NCBI RefSeq assembly: GCF_000299935.1
Contig: NZ_AMRL01000003.1
Coordinates: forward strand, 1 to 64,000
DNA: 64,000 nucleotides
Direction of reading: 5' to 3'
Origin: Oceanibaculum indicum P24
GTDB lineage: Bacteria; Pseudomonadota; Alphaproteobacteria; Oceanibaculales; Oceanibaculaceae
Below the pieces are notes generated by a model. The model searched no databases, was not told the DNA's origin, and saw only the letters and a program-made list of their open reading frames with translations. The translations under genes were made by a program, and so were the position numbers. This document shows positions 34,598-44,102 of this stretch, piece by piece; the stretch's first letter is position 1, and each line of letters opens with the position of its first letter.

Positions 34598-36796
34598 TCA
34601 GAAATCGACGGCCACCGAGAATTTCGCCGTCAGCGGCCGGCCCTGCACCAGATAGCCGCCCTGCGCGGACGACCAGTAGGCCTCGTCCGTCACATTCTCG
34701 ATATTGGCGCGGAATACCACCGGCTGTTCGCGGATCATGGTGGCGTAGCGCGCACCGATGTCGAGGCGCGTCCAGTCCGGAATTTCCAGCGTGTTGGCGT
34801 CGTTTACATATTGCGAGCCGGTATGGATCACCCGGCCGGACAGGGTAAGGCCGCGCAGGAAGGGCGTATCCCACTCGACGCCGGCATTGGCCAGGAACTC
34901 CGGCACGCCGACGGCGGTGTTGCCGTCATTGGCGCCGCCGGCCGTACCGTTCAGCTCCGCCTCGATGAAGGTGAGGCCGCCCAGCAGGCGCAGCCCCTTC
35001 ATCGGCTCGCCGAACAGCATCAGCTCGATGCCGCGATTTTCCTGCTCGCCGGAAACGCCATAATACTGCGTGGCCGGATCGAGCACCGCGTTCGGCTTCT
35101 CGATCTGGAACACCGCCACCGACGCGCCGACCCGCCCGAAGTCGAGCTTCGCGCCAACCTCATACTGGGTCGAGACATAGGGCGGCAGTACCTCGCCGAC
35201 ATTGACCGCCGTGGAGGGCGCGCTGTCGCCCTGCGACAGGCCTTCGATGCGGTTGGCGTAGAGCGACAGGTAATCCAGCGGCTTCACCACGATGCCGACC
35301 ACCGGGCTGGTCTCGGACTCGTCGTAATTGCTGGTGCGCGCGCCGCTGCTGCGGTCAAAATTCTCGACCTGCAGCCACTGGTGCCGGGCACCCAGCGTCA
35401 GCTGCACGCGGTCGTCATACACTGACAGCGTGTCCGAGAAGAAGACGCTGCGCAGCTCGGTCTCGCTGACCTTCGGCAGGTCGGTCTGCGACCCGCTGAA
35501 CAGATAGGCATCGGGCCGGGAATAATCGACCGGGTTATAGATGCTGGTCGGGTTGCTGGCCGCGAAATCGAAGGAATTGCGGTTCTCCGTATGCGCGCCG
35601 GAGACACCGCCATCCAGGCGATGCGCAACCATGCCGGTCACCGCCTCGCCGCGCAGGCCAGCGATGCCGCTGGTGGTGAAATCCTCGCGCGGGACATACA
35701 TGCGGCCGACCGTGCCGTCACCATTGCCATTCACCGTCAGCGAGGCAAACTCGCCATCCTCGCGGGTGTCGCGCACGCCGACGGCGGCATAGCCCATGAG
35801 GTTGTCGGTGAAATCATACTCGACACGGGTCTGCGCCGTGGTTTCTCGCATCTCCGAATAGGCGTAGGGCTGGCCGTAATTGATGTCGGAATCCGGCGCG
35901 CCGGGCACCGACGTGCCGTTCAGCCGAACCGTGGGACGGCCCTGATCGACCCGCAGGCGCTGGTTGGACAGGTCTAGCGTGGCGCGCAGGCGCTCGCCGC
36001 GATAATCCAGCGCCAGCGCGCCCAGCATCGCATCCCGCTGCTCATTCTCGATGGCGGTCTCGCCATCGCGCAGCGCCACATTGGCGCGCACGCCGAATTC
36101 CTTGTTGTCGCCATAGCGGCGGCCGATATCGAGATGGGCGCCGATGCGGCTTTCCTGCTCCCAGCCAAAGGTCAGGCGGGTCAGCGGCTCGTCCCCGGCG
36201 CGCTTCGGCACCAAGTTGATGCCGCCGCCAATGCCGGAGCTGCTGAGGCCGATACCGTTCAGGAAGGCGTTGGAACCGCGCAGCACCTCAACCTGGCCCA
36301 GCGATTCGACGGCGCTGACCTGACGTGGCGCCATGCCGGCCAGACCGTCCACGGTAATGTCCTCGCCATTCACCGGAAAACCGCGGATCACGAACAGCTC
36401 CGCGAAATTGCCGAAGCCATAGGTGCTGCGCACGCCGGGATCGTTCTCCAGCACGTCGGCCAGCGTCTCGGCCTGCTGGTTCTGGATCAGCTCCTCGGTG
36501 TAGGAGGTCACGCTGAACGGCACGTCCATGATGTCGCGGTTGCCCAGCGCACCGACCCGCGCGCCGCGCGACACCTGGCCGCCGGCATAGGCCGGCGGCG
36601 GCGTACCGATATCCGACTTGGCATTGCCGCCCTCGCCTTCGACCACAACCGGCGACAGCTGCACCGCACCGCCCGAACCGGCCTGCTGCGCCTTCACCGG
36701 CACAGCACCCGCCACAAGGGCGGTCGTCGCCAGCAGCATCCCCAGCATCGCCGCGCGGCCGCAGCCCCGGCCAGCGGTCTCCGTGACCCCGATCAT
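34598..36796 (-). CDS. TonB-dependent siderophore receptor
   Basis: The 732-residue outer-membrane receptor has a signal peptide at about 1-36. The plug domain follows (MDVPFSVTSYTEELIQNQQA, SLGQVEVLRGSNAFLNGIG), then a barrel of about 22 strands ending in SVAVDF with the terminal Phe needed for assembly. There is no STN signalling domain, so unlike the receptor at 4 kb it is not expected to signal through FecI/FecR. GGAG lies upstream of ATG 36796. The upstream region contains a possible iron box. Ferric siderophore uptake is the likely role; the ligand is not predictable. Confidence 0.92.
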   Translation of the reverse strand: MIGVTETAGRGCGRAAMLGMLLATTALVAGAVPVKAQQAGSGGAVQLSPVVVEGEGGNAKSDIGTPPPAYAGGQVSRGARVGALGNRDIMDVPFSVTSYTEELIQNQQAETLADVLENDPGVRSTYGFGNFAELFVIRGFPVNGEDITVDGLAGMAPRQVSAVESLGQVEVLRGSNAFLNGIGLSSSGIGGGINLVPKRAGDEPLTRLTFGWEQESRIGAHLDIGRRYGDNKEFGVRANVALRDGETAIENEQRDAMLGALALDYRGERLRATLDLSNQRLRVDQGRPTVRLNGTSVPGAPDSDINYGQPYAYSEMRETTAQTRVEYDFTDNLMGYAAVGVRDTREDGEFASLTVNGNGDGTVGRMYVPREDFTTSGIAGLRGEAVTGMVAHRLDGGVSGAHTENRNSFDFAASNPTSIYNPVDYSRPDAYLFSGSQTDLPKVSETELRSVFFSDTLSVYDDRVQLTLGARHQWLQVENFDRSSGARTSNYDESETSPVVGIVVKPLDYLSLYANRIEGLSQGDSAPSTAVNVGEVLPPYVSTQYEVGAKLDFGRVGASVAVFQIEKPNAVLDPATQYYGVSGEQENRGIELMLFGEPMKGLRLLGGLTFIEAELNGTAGGANDGNTAVGVPEFLANAGVEWDTPFLRGLTLSGRVIHTGSQYVNDANTLEIPDWTRLDIGARYATMIREQPVVFRANIENVTDEAYWSSAQGGYLVQGRPLTAKFSVAVDF

Positions 36797-36862
36797 TGCT
36801 TACACTCCATGGAGGTTTGGAAAAACATGACCCTAAGCAGGCCGCAAATATACGGCCCATCT

Positions 36863-36885
36863 AATAATGCGACTAATTATCATTA
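36863..36885. promoter_or_regulatory. Possible iron-regulator box upstream of the TonB receptor
   Basis: This AT-rich stretch, about 67-89 bases upstream of the receptor start, reads on the minus strand TAATGATAATTAGTCGCATT. Its first half resembles the Fur repeat (GATAAT), but the second half is poor. The AT-rich island 36840-36895 stands out from its surroundings. Confidence 0.35.
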
Positions 36886-36983
36886 GACTATTAAAGCCCG
36901 CTGAAGCAGAGCGCAAGCCTTCAATGCGGTTATGTGAAGCGGGTCAGCCGCTTCCCGGCATGACGCGGCGATATGGGCCCGCC

Positions 36984-38021
36984 TCAGAACACCGCGTGAT
37001 CGCCCCTGTCGTCCCTGGCCTCGCCGCGGATCAGGCGGGCATAGTGCCCGGCCAGCGTCTCGGTTCCGGTGGAGGGGGTGGCGTCCGCGTCATACATTCC
37101 GGTCTCAGGGTTCAGGACCAGCATCGATTCGCGGGCATAGTAGAGACCGATGCTGGCGAGTTCCGCCTTGTCCGCCATTTTCGGACTGACGCGGCCCAGT
37201 GCGGCCAGAATCCAGCGGATGCCCCAGAGCAGCGCCAGCGGCACCTGCCGGAATCGGGGTTCGCGGCCCAGCTGGGCGAACAGCATCTCGCCCTGCTGGC
37301 GGGGCGTAATCGCATCCCCTGGCCCGCCAATCGGCAGGATGCGGTTCCAGCGCTCTTCATCGTCCAGGCAGCCAGCTAGATAACGCCCAAGATCGCCATC
37401 GCTGATCGGCTTGCAGGCGGTAAGAGTGCCATCGCCGAAGATGAGGAAAGGCTTGCCGCGCTTGACGCGCCCGACCTGCCCGGACAGCGACTTGAAGAAG
37501 GCGGTGGGCCGCACGATGGAATAGGTCAGGCCGGAGTGGATCAGTTCGTGCTCGAAAGCAAGCTTGGCGTGCTGAAAGGCCAGAAGCGGTTTCTGCACGC
37601 AGATCGCCGACAGCAGCACCATATGCGCAACACCCGCCTGTTTCGCGGCTGCCAGGGCATCGGCATGGGCCTGATGATCGATCTTCCAGGCGTCGCGGGC
37701 CCTGCCGGTGCGCGAGGCAAGACAGGAGACCAGCGCATCGAACGCCTCGCCGCGGAAGCCGTCGCGCGCAATCGAACTGGCATCCGTTACATCGCCATAG
37801 CGCAGGCTGGCGCCCGGCAGAATCCCCGCGATTTCGTCAGCGCCCGGCACGCCTCCCGACCCAGCACGGGGGCGGATGAAACAGACCACCTCATGCCCCC
37901 GGTCAACGAGCGCGCGTACCGTCGCCCGGCCGATGGTTCCGGTTGCGCCCAGCACCAGCACGCGGCGCGGACGCGGAGATCGCGTTTGCGCGGAAGGATC
38001 AGTCGGCGATGCTGGGACCAT
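36984..38021 (-). CDS. bciA: Divinyl (proto)chlorophyllide 8-vinyl-reductase, BciA type
   Basis: This 345-residue NADPH-dependent reductase of the extended SDR fold reduces the 8-vinyl group of divinyl chlorophyllide in (bacterio)chlorophyll synthesis. It has the cofactor motif VLVLGATGTIGRATVRALV near 22-40. The long family signature is strikingly conserved: AFQHAKLAFEHELI, YSIVRPTAFFKSLSGQVGRV, FGDGTLTACKPISDGDLGRY, RILPIGGPGDAITPRQQGEM and ESMLVLNPETGMYDADATPS. This long match argues for DVR/BciA rather than a generic NmrA-like reductase. ATG 38021 is used because the longer frame starts with TTG. No other photosynthesis gene is in the window. Confidence 0.85.
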   Translation of the reverse strand: MVPASPTDPSAQTRSPRPRRVLVLGATGTIGRATVRALVDRGHEVVCFIRPRAGSGGVPGADEIAGILPGASLRYGDVTDASSIARDGFRGEAFDALVSCLASRTGRARDAWKIDHQAHADALAAAKQAGVAHMVLLSAICVQKPLLAFQHAKLAFEHELIHSGLTYSIVRPTAFFKSLSGQVGRVKRGKPFLIFGDGTLTACKPISDGDLGRYLAGCLDDEERWNRILPIGGPGDAITPRQQGEMLFAQLGREPRFRQVPLALLWGIRWILAALGRVSPKMADKAELASIGLYYARESMLVLNPETGMYDADATPSTGTETLAGHYARLIRGEARDDRGDHAVF

Positions 38022-38127
38022 GGGCAACCGGCACGTTGATTTGGACGCCTCTATCGCAGAGAGTAACCGTAACGGGTGTCGATATCGACCCGCCGCAGGG
38101 CGCCCCTTCCCCGCTGTTCAGCGCCGG

Positions 38128-39363
38128 CTAGGCGACCTGCCGCCTGGACAGCCGGTACAGCAGCCCGACGCAGATCAGCATCGCGGCGGAAAGGCCCGCC
38201 AGCAGGGTAAGGCCGGCCTGAAAGCCGCCGGTCATGTCGTACAGCATGCCCAAAGCGAAGGGACCACCTGCCCCGCCCACCTCGGCGGCGGCGAAGAACA
38301 GGCCGCTGGCCGCCCCGGCCCGCCTGGTGCCGATGCCCGGCGTCTCCACCAGGATCAGGATGGCGATGGTCATGAGGGAGGAGCGCGCAATGCCCTGCAG
38401 CACCAGGCCGGCCATCAGGCTGGGCTGCCACACCGTACCGATCAGCAGGCAGGACAGGAAGGCGGCGACGAACAGGCCGGCCAGGATCGGCAGCCGTCGC
38501 GCCGGGGTAGCGAGGCGCGGGATGACCAGCGATCCCAGGATACCGATCAGCGTCGGCACCGCTGCCCAGTAGCCGGCCTCGGCCGGTGTCATGCCCGACA
38601 CGCGCAGCAGCTCCGGCAGCCAGTTATTGAGGCCGTGATTGTAGGTGAAGATGCCCACGCTCATGACCAGGATGATAGGTACCGCCGGGATGCGTAGCAG
38701 TTCGGCCACGCCGCCGCCCTGCCCGTCCTTGCGCGCCGCAGCCTCCTCCGCATCGTCGCGGGCGCGGATCGTCGGCAGGCTGGCGATCATCAGCCACAGT
38801 AGCCCGCCCGCCACCGAGATCGTCGCCCACAGCCACAGCACGGCGCGCCAGTCGTCGCCGAAGGCCGGCATCAGCACGGAATTGGTCAGCGAAAAGGCGA
38901 TGATGCCGCCAATATTCGGCCCGGTGATGTAGATGCCCATCGCAAATCCGCGCTCCGAGCCTGCGAACCAGCGCGCGATCACCTTCGGCGCGCCGGCGGA
39001 GACGATGGGCCCGCCGATGCCGAACAGCGCTACCGCCAGATAAAGCAGCGTCGCACCTTCCGCCATGCCGCGCAGATAGCCCGAGGCCGCGATGATCATC
39101 GCCCCCAGCAGCAGCGCCCAGCGCGCGCCCATGCGATCTAGTAACGCGCCGCAGGGAATCGCGGCACCGATATAGACCAGCTGCCAGATGCCCAGCACGC
39201 CGCCCATCGCCGTGTTGCTGATGCCAAGATCGCGGGTGATCGGCCCGATCAGCGGCGCGAGGCCGGCGATGGTGAGGCCGAAACAGCAATAGACGACCCA
39301 CACGCCGAACAGCACAAGCCAGCGGAGCGGCGTCGGCAAGGCGGCATCGGTCGGTGGCGTCAT
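38128..39363 (-). CDS. MFS transporter
   Basis: The 411-residue protein has about 12 membrane segments and belongs to the major facilitator superfamily (CynX/NarK-like style). The loop 2-3 signature region reads GALLDRMGARWALLLGAMI, and the second half has the matching RLATPARRLPILAGL. It lies about 106 bases upstream of bciA on the same strand, but nothing ties the two functionally. The substrate is unknown. Confidence 0.85.
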   Translation of the reverse strand: MTPPTDAALPTPLRWLVLFGVWVVYCCFGLTIAGLAPLIGPITRDLGISNTAMGGVLGIWQLVYIGAAIPCGALLDRMGARWALLLGAMIIAASGYLRGMAEGATLLYLAVALFGIGGPIVSAGAPKVIARWFAGSERGFAMGIYITGPNIGGIIAFSLTNSVLMPAFGDDWRAVLWLWATISVAGGLLWLMIASLPTIRARDDAEEAAARKDGQGGGVAELLRIPAVPIILVMSVGIFTYNHGLNNWLPELLRVSGMTPAEAGYWAAVPTLIGILGSLVIPRLATPARRLPILAGLFVAAFLSCLLIGTVWQPSLMAGLVLQGIARSSLMTIAILILVETPGIGTRRAGAASGLFFAAAEVGGAGGPFALGMLYDMTGGFQAGLTLLAGLSAAMLICVGLLYRLSRRQVA

Positions 39364-39496
39364 GCAGGCTCATCGGGATAAACGGGCGGGTGCGGCACGA
39401 TAGCATGGCGGGCCATCGGGGAAAGAGGGCTAGAGAGCTGCATTCCCCGCCCGAGAGACTGACGCTACGGCGGCAGCCACTGACATTGCCCGTCCC

Positions 39497-39599
39497 CCCC
39501 CGCACTTGTTGCGGGGGTCCAGGCCTCGGCTTGCTGGATGCCCGCCCGTGTAAGCTGAACCCTGGATTCCCGGCACCCATGGGGCTTGGGGCCGGGAAT
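39497..39599. repeat. Pair of intergenic hairpins, REP-like
   Basis: Two palindromes lie between the chemoreceptor and MFS genes. One is an 8-bp stem CCCCCGCA/TGCGGGGG with a 5-base loop (39497-39517). The other is a 9-bp stem ATTCCCGGC/GCCGGGAAT with a 16-base loop (39566-39599), flanked by CTGG and GACG. Palindromes built around GGATTCCCGG...CCGGGAATGACG are widespread dispersed repeats in alphaproteobacterial genomes. The gap 39364-39711 otherwise holds only the chemoreceptor terminator. Confidence 0.6.
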
Positions 39600-39656
39600 G
39601 ACGACCTGAGAAAGCCATCTTTCACAATTCAAGCGTCAGAATTACAGACAAACACA

Positions 39657-39686
39657 AAAGAAAACGCCGGGCACGAGGCCCGGCGT
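39657..39686 (-). terminator. Terminator of the chemoreceptor gene
   Basis: A 9-bp stem (ACGCCGGGC with GCCCGGCGT, 5-base loop) lies 26 bases after the chemoreceptor stop and is followed on the minus strand by TTTTCTTTT. This is a strong intrinsic terminator. Confidence 0.9.
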
Positions 39687-39711
39687 CTTTGGTAGTTCCT
39701 TGCGGCCCAGA

Positions 39712-41802
39712 TCAGGCTGCGCGGATATCGGCCAGGAAGGTTTCGATCTCGCGGCGCATCTGCTCCGACTTTTCCGAAAGCTCCTGCGCCGCGCTCAGCA
39801 CCTCCGCACCGGCGGCACCGGTCTGCTCGGCGGCGCCGCTGACCTTCTCGATGCTGTCGGTCACGCCTTCGGTCGCCGAGGCGGCTTCCTGCACATTGCG
39901 TGCGATCTCCGCCGTGGTCGCGTTCTGCTCCTCGACCGCGGCCGAGATGGTGGCGGAAATCTCGTTCACCTGAGCGATGACCGCGGCGATGGACGCGATC
40001 GCCTCCACCGTCGAGCCGGTGGCCGACTGCATGGCGTTGATCTGCTCGACGATGTCCTCGGTCGCCTTGGCGGTCTGGCTGGCGAGGTTCTTCACCTCCG
40101 AGGCCACCACGGCGAAGCCCTTGCCGGCTTCACCAGCGCGGGCCGCCTCGATGGTGGCGTTCAGTGCCAGCAGATTGGTCTGCTCCGCGATGTCGTTAAT
40201 CAGGCCGACAACCTCGCCGATGCGCTTCGCCGAATTGGCGAGATTCTCGACGATGCTGCTGGTCTGCTCCGCCTCATGCGAGGCCTGACGGGCAACCTTG
40301 GTGCTCTGCTCGACCTGACGGGCAATCTCGGCGGTCGAGCTAGACATCTCGTCGGTCGCCGCCGCCACGGTCTGCACATTGGCCGAGGTCTGCTGCGCCG
40401 CCGTCGAGGTGGCCTGCGCCTGGTCGCTGGCGACCTGGGCGACATCGGTCATGCTGGTGGCGGTGCGCTCCAGCTCCGTGGCCGCGGCGGCGACACCGCC
40501 CAGCACACCGGAGATGCTGCTGTCGAACTTCATCAGCATCGCCTCGATGGCGCGCTGGCGCTCCTCGCGCTTGCGCTGCTCCTCGGCGGTGGCGGCTTCC
40601 ATGCGCCGCTTGGCCTCCGCATTGTCGCGGAACACGACCAGCGTACCGGCCAGATCGCCGATCTCGTCCTTGCGGTCCTTGTAGGGAATCTCACCATCGA
40701 GATCGCCCTCGGAGACACGCAGCATGGCGGCCGTGATGCCAGCCATGGGCCGGGTGACACGGCCCCGCACGATCATCAGGCCGGCGACACCGATGGCCAG
40801 CGCCAGCAGCAGCAGGCCGGTGTTCAGCGTCAACATCATCTGGGCATTCGCGTTGCGGTTCGCCGCATAGTCCGACAAGGCGGAAAGCGCGGTGGTGGCA
40901 ACGCCGACCATGTCGTCCAGCGCCGCAATGCTGATCTTGCCCCATTCCGCCTTGGACACCGGCGAAGCGGTACCGGCGGCAAGCGCCGCGTCGATCTTGT
41001 CGCGCGCCGGGATCAGCGTATCGATGTAGATGGTCTTTGCCTTGGCGAAGGCAGCCGCGACCCTGGGGTCAACGCCATCGCGCGACACCAGCATCTCCAG
41101 CTGGCTCCAGCCCGCCTGGGCCTGGCCACGCCAGACCAGCATCCGGGCCTGCTGGGCAGGCTTCACACTGCCGGCATCGATGGCGTCGCCGACCACGACG
41201 CGCTCCAGCCCAACCGCATCGCGGGTCAGGTAGGCGGCGTCCTTGATGGCGATCAGCTCGGCGCTGATCGGGCCAGCCAGGCGCATTTCGGTGCCAAGAT
41301 GATTCGAGATGGATTCCAGAAGGTTCACCATGACCGTGGCGTTCTTCTGCCATTCATCGGCAAGGCCGGCACGGCGATTGGACAGCGGACCACGCAGGCC
41401 GGGATCGACCTCGGTACGCAGTGCCTTCAGCTTGTCGAGGGCCGCCGTCAGCTTCTGCACCGAGGCATCGGGACCGCAATCGATCTCGCCGCAGGCCTTG
41501 ATAACGGCCTCGGTCGCCGGGCCGGAGATGCCGCGCACCTTGGTGATCGTCTCCAGCAGACCGTTGGAGGCCACAGCATCAGCCTTCAGCGCGCTGGTCA
41601 CGGGACCGCGCTCCAGCCGGGTATTCTGCAGCGCGTCGAACACGTCACCGGCCGCATTGGCCTGGATCAGGACCTGACCGGCCTGACGCTGCTGAGAGAC
41701 GGCCGAGACCATCTCGCGGATACAGAAGGTGAGAAGGAAGACCAGCAGAACGGCGAACAGGCCGGTCAGCAGGTTGGCAATACGAATGCCCTTGGCGAAC
41801 AT
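39712..41802 (-). CDS. Methyl-accepting chemotaxis protein
   Basis: The 696-residue chemoreceptor has a first membrane segment at about 9-30 and a periplasmic sensor of about 290 residues containing [16 protein letters not shown], which recalls the ERG motif of NIT (nitrate/nitrite-type) sensor domains. A second membrane segment is near 330-350, with a HAMP domain at about 352-405. The cytoplasmic signalling tip contains [35 protein letters not shown], shown here as two adjoining conserved blocks. No pentapeptide tether is seen at the C-terminus. It is transcribed alone with its own terminator. AAGGATATCGCC precedes the start. Confidence 0.93.
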   Translation of the reverse strand: MFAKGIRIANLLTGLFAVLLVFLLTFCIREMVSAVSQQRQAGQVLIQANAAGDVFDALQNTRLERGPVTSALKADAVASNGLLETITKVRGISGPATEAVIKACGEIDCGPDASVQKLTAALDKLKALRTEVDPGLRGPLSNRRAGLADEWQKNATVMVNLLESISNHLGTEMRLAGPISAELIAIKDAAYLTRDAVGLERVVVGDAIDAGSVKPAQQARMLVWRGQAQAGWSQLEMLVSRDGVDPRVAAAFAKAKTIYIDTLIPARDKIDAALAAGTASPVSKAEWGKISIAALDDMVGVATTALSALSDYAANRNANAQMMLTLNTGLLLLALAIGVAGLMIVRGRVTRPMAGITAAMLRVSEGDLDGEIPYKDRKDEIGDLAGTLVVFRDNAEAKRRMEAATAEEQRKREERQRAIEAMLMKFDSSISGVLGGVAAAATELERTATSMTDVAQVASDQAQATSTAAQQTSANVQTVAAATDEMSSSTAEIARQVEQSTKVARQASHEAEQTSSIVENLANSAKRIGEVVGLINDIAEQTNLLALNATIEAARAGEAGKGFAVVASEVKNLASQTAKATEDIVEQINAMQSATGSTVEAIASIAAVIAQVNEISATISAAVEEQNATTAEIARNVQEAASATEGVTDSIEKVSGAAEQTGAAGAEVLSAAQELSEKSEQMRREIETFLADIRAA

Positions 41803-42010
41803 GGCGATATCCTTGTGGATTATGATTACCGCCTCTTCTTATTCCCAAGTAATTAACAAAAGGTTATAGGGTTAATTGCATAAAATGCCGTACAAATTCC
41901 TTGCGTTACTTGATCGCCAGCCGGAGGTGGCTCAGGTGACAAGATACGTGAAGGGATGGTGCATAAAGGCTTTCCATGCCAATATTATTAGAAAATATGC
42001 ATGGAGAAGT

Positions 42011-42346
42011 ATGATCGCACTGTTAGCCACCATCACAGGCCTGACACCGTCCCTTGCCGCCGGCATGGGACTGTTGACGCTGGTGCATGGCGATGCCTAC
42101 TGGATACAGAGCGACCCGCGCTACATGGGCACGGACGGCCTGCATTGCTGCGGCGTGGAGGATTGCCGGCCGGCACACAAGGGCGAGGTTGTCGCCTTCG
42201 AAAGCGGCTATGTCATCACCTCGACCGGGCAGGTGGTGCGGCCTGACCGCAACCGCGCAATCTATACCTCGATCGACGACCGCTTCTGGCTGTGCTTCTG
42301 GAAGGGGCATGTGCGCTGCATGTTCATCCCGAACCTGACGCAGTAG
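42011..42346 (+). CDS. Small exported cysteine-rich protein
   Basis: The 111-residue protein has a signal peptide at about 1-18. The mature part has paired cysteines: HCCGVEDC at about 46-53 and LCFWKGHVRC near 93-102. I do not know a function, but similar short periplasmic proteins with an early HCCG motif occur in other alphaproteobacteria. ATG 42011 has GGAG upstream. The frame continues to 41876 without a binding site and with an implausible hydrophilic extension, so the shorter form is preferred. The cysteine spacing suggests two disulfides or a metal site. Confidence 0.65.
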   Translation: MIALLATITGLTPSLAAGMGLLTLVHGDAYWIQSDPRYMGTDGLHCCGVEDCRPAHKGEVVAFESGYVITSTGQVVRPDRNRAIYTSIDDRFWLCFWKGHVRCMFIPNLTQ

Positions 42347-42367
42347 CCCAACCCGCTCGCCAGCCGC

Positions 42368-42979
42368 CTACCACATGCTCTTGCGGGCGCGCTCCGGCCA
42401 TTCCCGGTCATAGGCATCGCCGCCGACCGTCTCGTCAGACAGATTGGCGAGGATACGCCCCGGTGTCGGCAGGCTCTTCGGATCGACATGGCGCTCCGGG
42501 TTCCACAGCTCGGACCGCACAATGGCGCGGGCGCACTGGAAATAGACGCGCTCCACCTTCATGACGATGACGCTGCGCGGCGCCTTCTCCTCCACCGCGA
42601 AGCTTTCCAGCAAGTCCGGATCGGTTGAGAGCTGCGCAGTTCCGTTCACCCGCAGCGTGGTGCCGGAACCGGGGATCAGGAACAGCAGCGCCACACGCGG
42701 GTCGCGCACGATATTGGCCAGCGAATCGACGCGGTTGTTGCCGCGCCGGTCCGGCATCAGCAGGGTTTTCTCATCGGCTATCCTGACGAAACCTGCCTTG
42801 TCGCCGCGCGGGGAGCAGTCCAGCCCCTCCGGCCCTGATGTCGCCAGCGCCACGAAGGGCGAGGCCTCGATGAAGCGGCGGTAATCCGGCGTGATCCGGT
42901 CCACCTCCTTCACCAGCGATGCCTCGGATGCCTCGCCATACAGCGCGTTCAATTCCTCGACAGTGGCGATGATCGGCAT
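42368..42979 (-). CDS. PPOX-family FMN-dependent flavoprotein (MSMEG_1061 type)
   Basis: The 203-residue protein has the pyridoxamine-5'-phosphate-oxidase-like split barrel: SPFVALATSGPEGLDCSPRGD, MPDRRGNNRVDSLANI, VALLFLIPGSGTTLRVNG and a C-terminal VERVYFQCARAIVRS. This subgroup is usually predicted to bind FMN and act on small xenobiotics or flavin-linked substrates. ATG 42979 with AAGGGAAAATGCC is used rather than the longer frame. It is next to a dehalogenase-like hydrolase gene on the same strand, about 107 bases away. Confidence 0.85.
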   Translation of the reverse strand: MPIIATVEELNALYGEASEASLVKEVDRITPDYRRFIEASPFVALATSGPEGLDCSPRGDKAGFVRIADEKTLLMPDRRGNNRVDSLANIVRDPRVALLFLIPGSGTTLRVNGTAQLSTDPDLLESFAVEEKAPRSVIVMKVERVYFQCARAIVRSELWNPERHVDPKSLPTPGRILANLSDETVGGDAYDREWPERARKSMW

Positions 42980-43086
42980 GGCATTTTCCCTTTTCCGCGA
43001 AACCGGCGGGAGCATAGTCGAAGCCGCACCACCCGCCTATCCGGACGATGCCGCTGATTGGTCGGGGGGCAGCCTATTGGTCGGGA

Positions 43087-43974
43087 TCAGCTGAAGAAAT
43101 CCAGCAGCGCGGATGCTGCCTGCTCCGGCTCCTCCTCGACAACGAAATGCCCGCAATCCAGCGCCACCTCGGACACTTCATTGGCCCAGCCGCGCCAGAT
43201 ATCCGCCGGGGAGGACGCCTTCGGCCCCAGATAGCCACGCGCCCACAGCACCAGCACCGGGCAGGCGATCTTCCGCCCGGCGGCGCGGTCCTCCGCATCC
43301 TGGCGACGGTCGATGCCGGCCCCGGCACGGTAATCCTCGCAGGTGGCGGCAATGACGTAGGGATCGTGGAACTGCCGCAGATATTCCCGCACCGCCGCCG
43401 GGTCCAGCCGGTCGCGATAGACCGCCCAGCGTTCCAGCAGATGGCTGAAATAGAAATCGGGATCGCTGCCAATCAGCCTTTCCGGCACCGGCGCCGGGAC
43501 GGCCAGGAACGGCCAGTGATAGGTGGCAATGGCATTGTCGGCATTCATCCGCTCCCAGTTCTCTAGGGTCGGGATGATGTCGAGCGCGGCGAACTTGGTC
43601 ACCCGCTCCGGATGGTCGAGGCACAGCCGGTAGCCGACGCGCCCGCCCCGGTCATGGCCCGCCAGCGCGAAACGCTTATGGCCAAGGCCCTCCATCAGCA
43701 CCACCATGTCGGCGGCCATGACGCGCTTGGAATAGGCCAGGTGATCGGGATCGCGCGCCTCATCCGGCGCCGGTCCCCGGCTGCGGCCATAGCCGCGCAG
43801 ATCCGGCAGCACCAGCGTGAAGCGCTTGGCCAGCGCCGGGGCCACCTTGTGCCAGGCGTGATGGGTCTGCGGATAGCCGTGCAGCAACAGCAAGGGCGGT
43901 CCGCTGCCGCCGGTGCGGTAATAGACCTCCGCCTCGCCGAGACGGGCCGTGCCTTCCCTGAAGCCGTCGAACAT
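43087..43974 (-). CDS. Alpha/beta hydrolase, fluoroacetate-dehalogenase-like
   Basis: The 295-residue alpha/beta hydrolase has nucleophile Asp in AGHDRGGRVGYRL (about residue 108), oxyanion region HGYPQTHHAWHKVAP and catalytic His in DCGHFVVEE (about 275). The DRGGR arginine pair and the ATYHWPFLAVP segment (His-Trp pair) match the halide and carboxylate pocket of fluoroacetate/haloacetate dehalogenases. This makes a haloacid dehalogenase more likely than an epoxide hydrolase. GGGAGG precedes the start. Substrate is not shown by the sequence alone. Confidence 0.85.
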   Translation of the reverse strand: MFDGFREGTARLGEAEVYYRTGGSGPPLLLLHGYPQTHHAWHKVAPALAKRFTLVLPDLRGYGRSRGPAPDEARDPDHLAYSKRVMAADMVVLMEGLGHKRFALAGHDRGGRVGYRLCLDHPERVTKFAALDIIPTLENWERMNADNAIATYHWPFLAVPAPVPERLIGSDPDFYFSHLLERWAVYRDRLDPAAVREYLRQFHDPYVIAATCEDYRAGAGIDRRQDAEDRAAGRKIACPVLVLWARGYLGPKASSPADIWRGWANEVSEVALDCGHFVVEEEPEQAASALLDFFS

Positions 43975-44102
43975 GATCCGCCTCCCTACAGGCGAACAGA
44001 ATGGCGGAAACGATCATGGCCCACAATCCGCTGGACAGGCGCATCCTCCGACCGGCACCCTGCCGACACCCCTGAAACGGGCAAAGAAAAAAGCGGAGGA
44101 AC

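Noticed and set aside
36984-38021. Generic NmrA-like NAD(P)-binding protein
   Set aside because: Several long blocks specific to DVR/BciA are conserved across the whole length.
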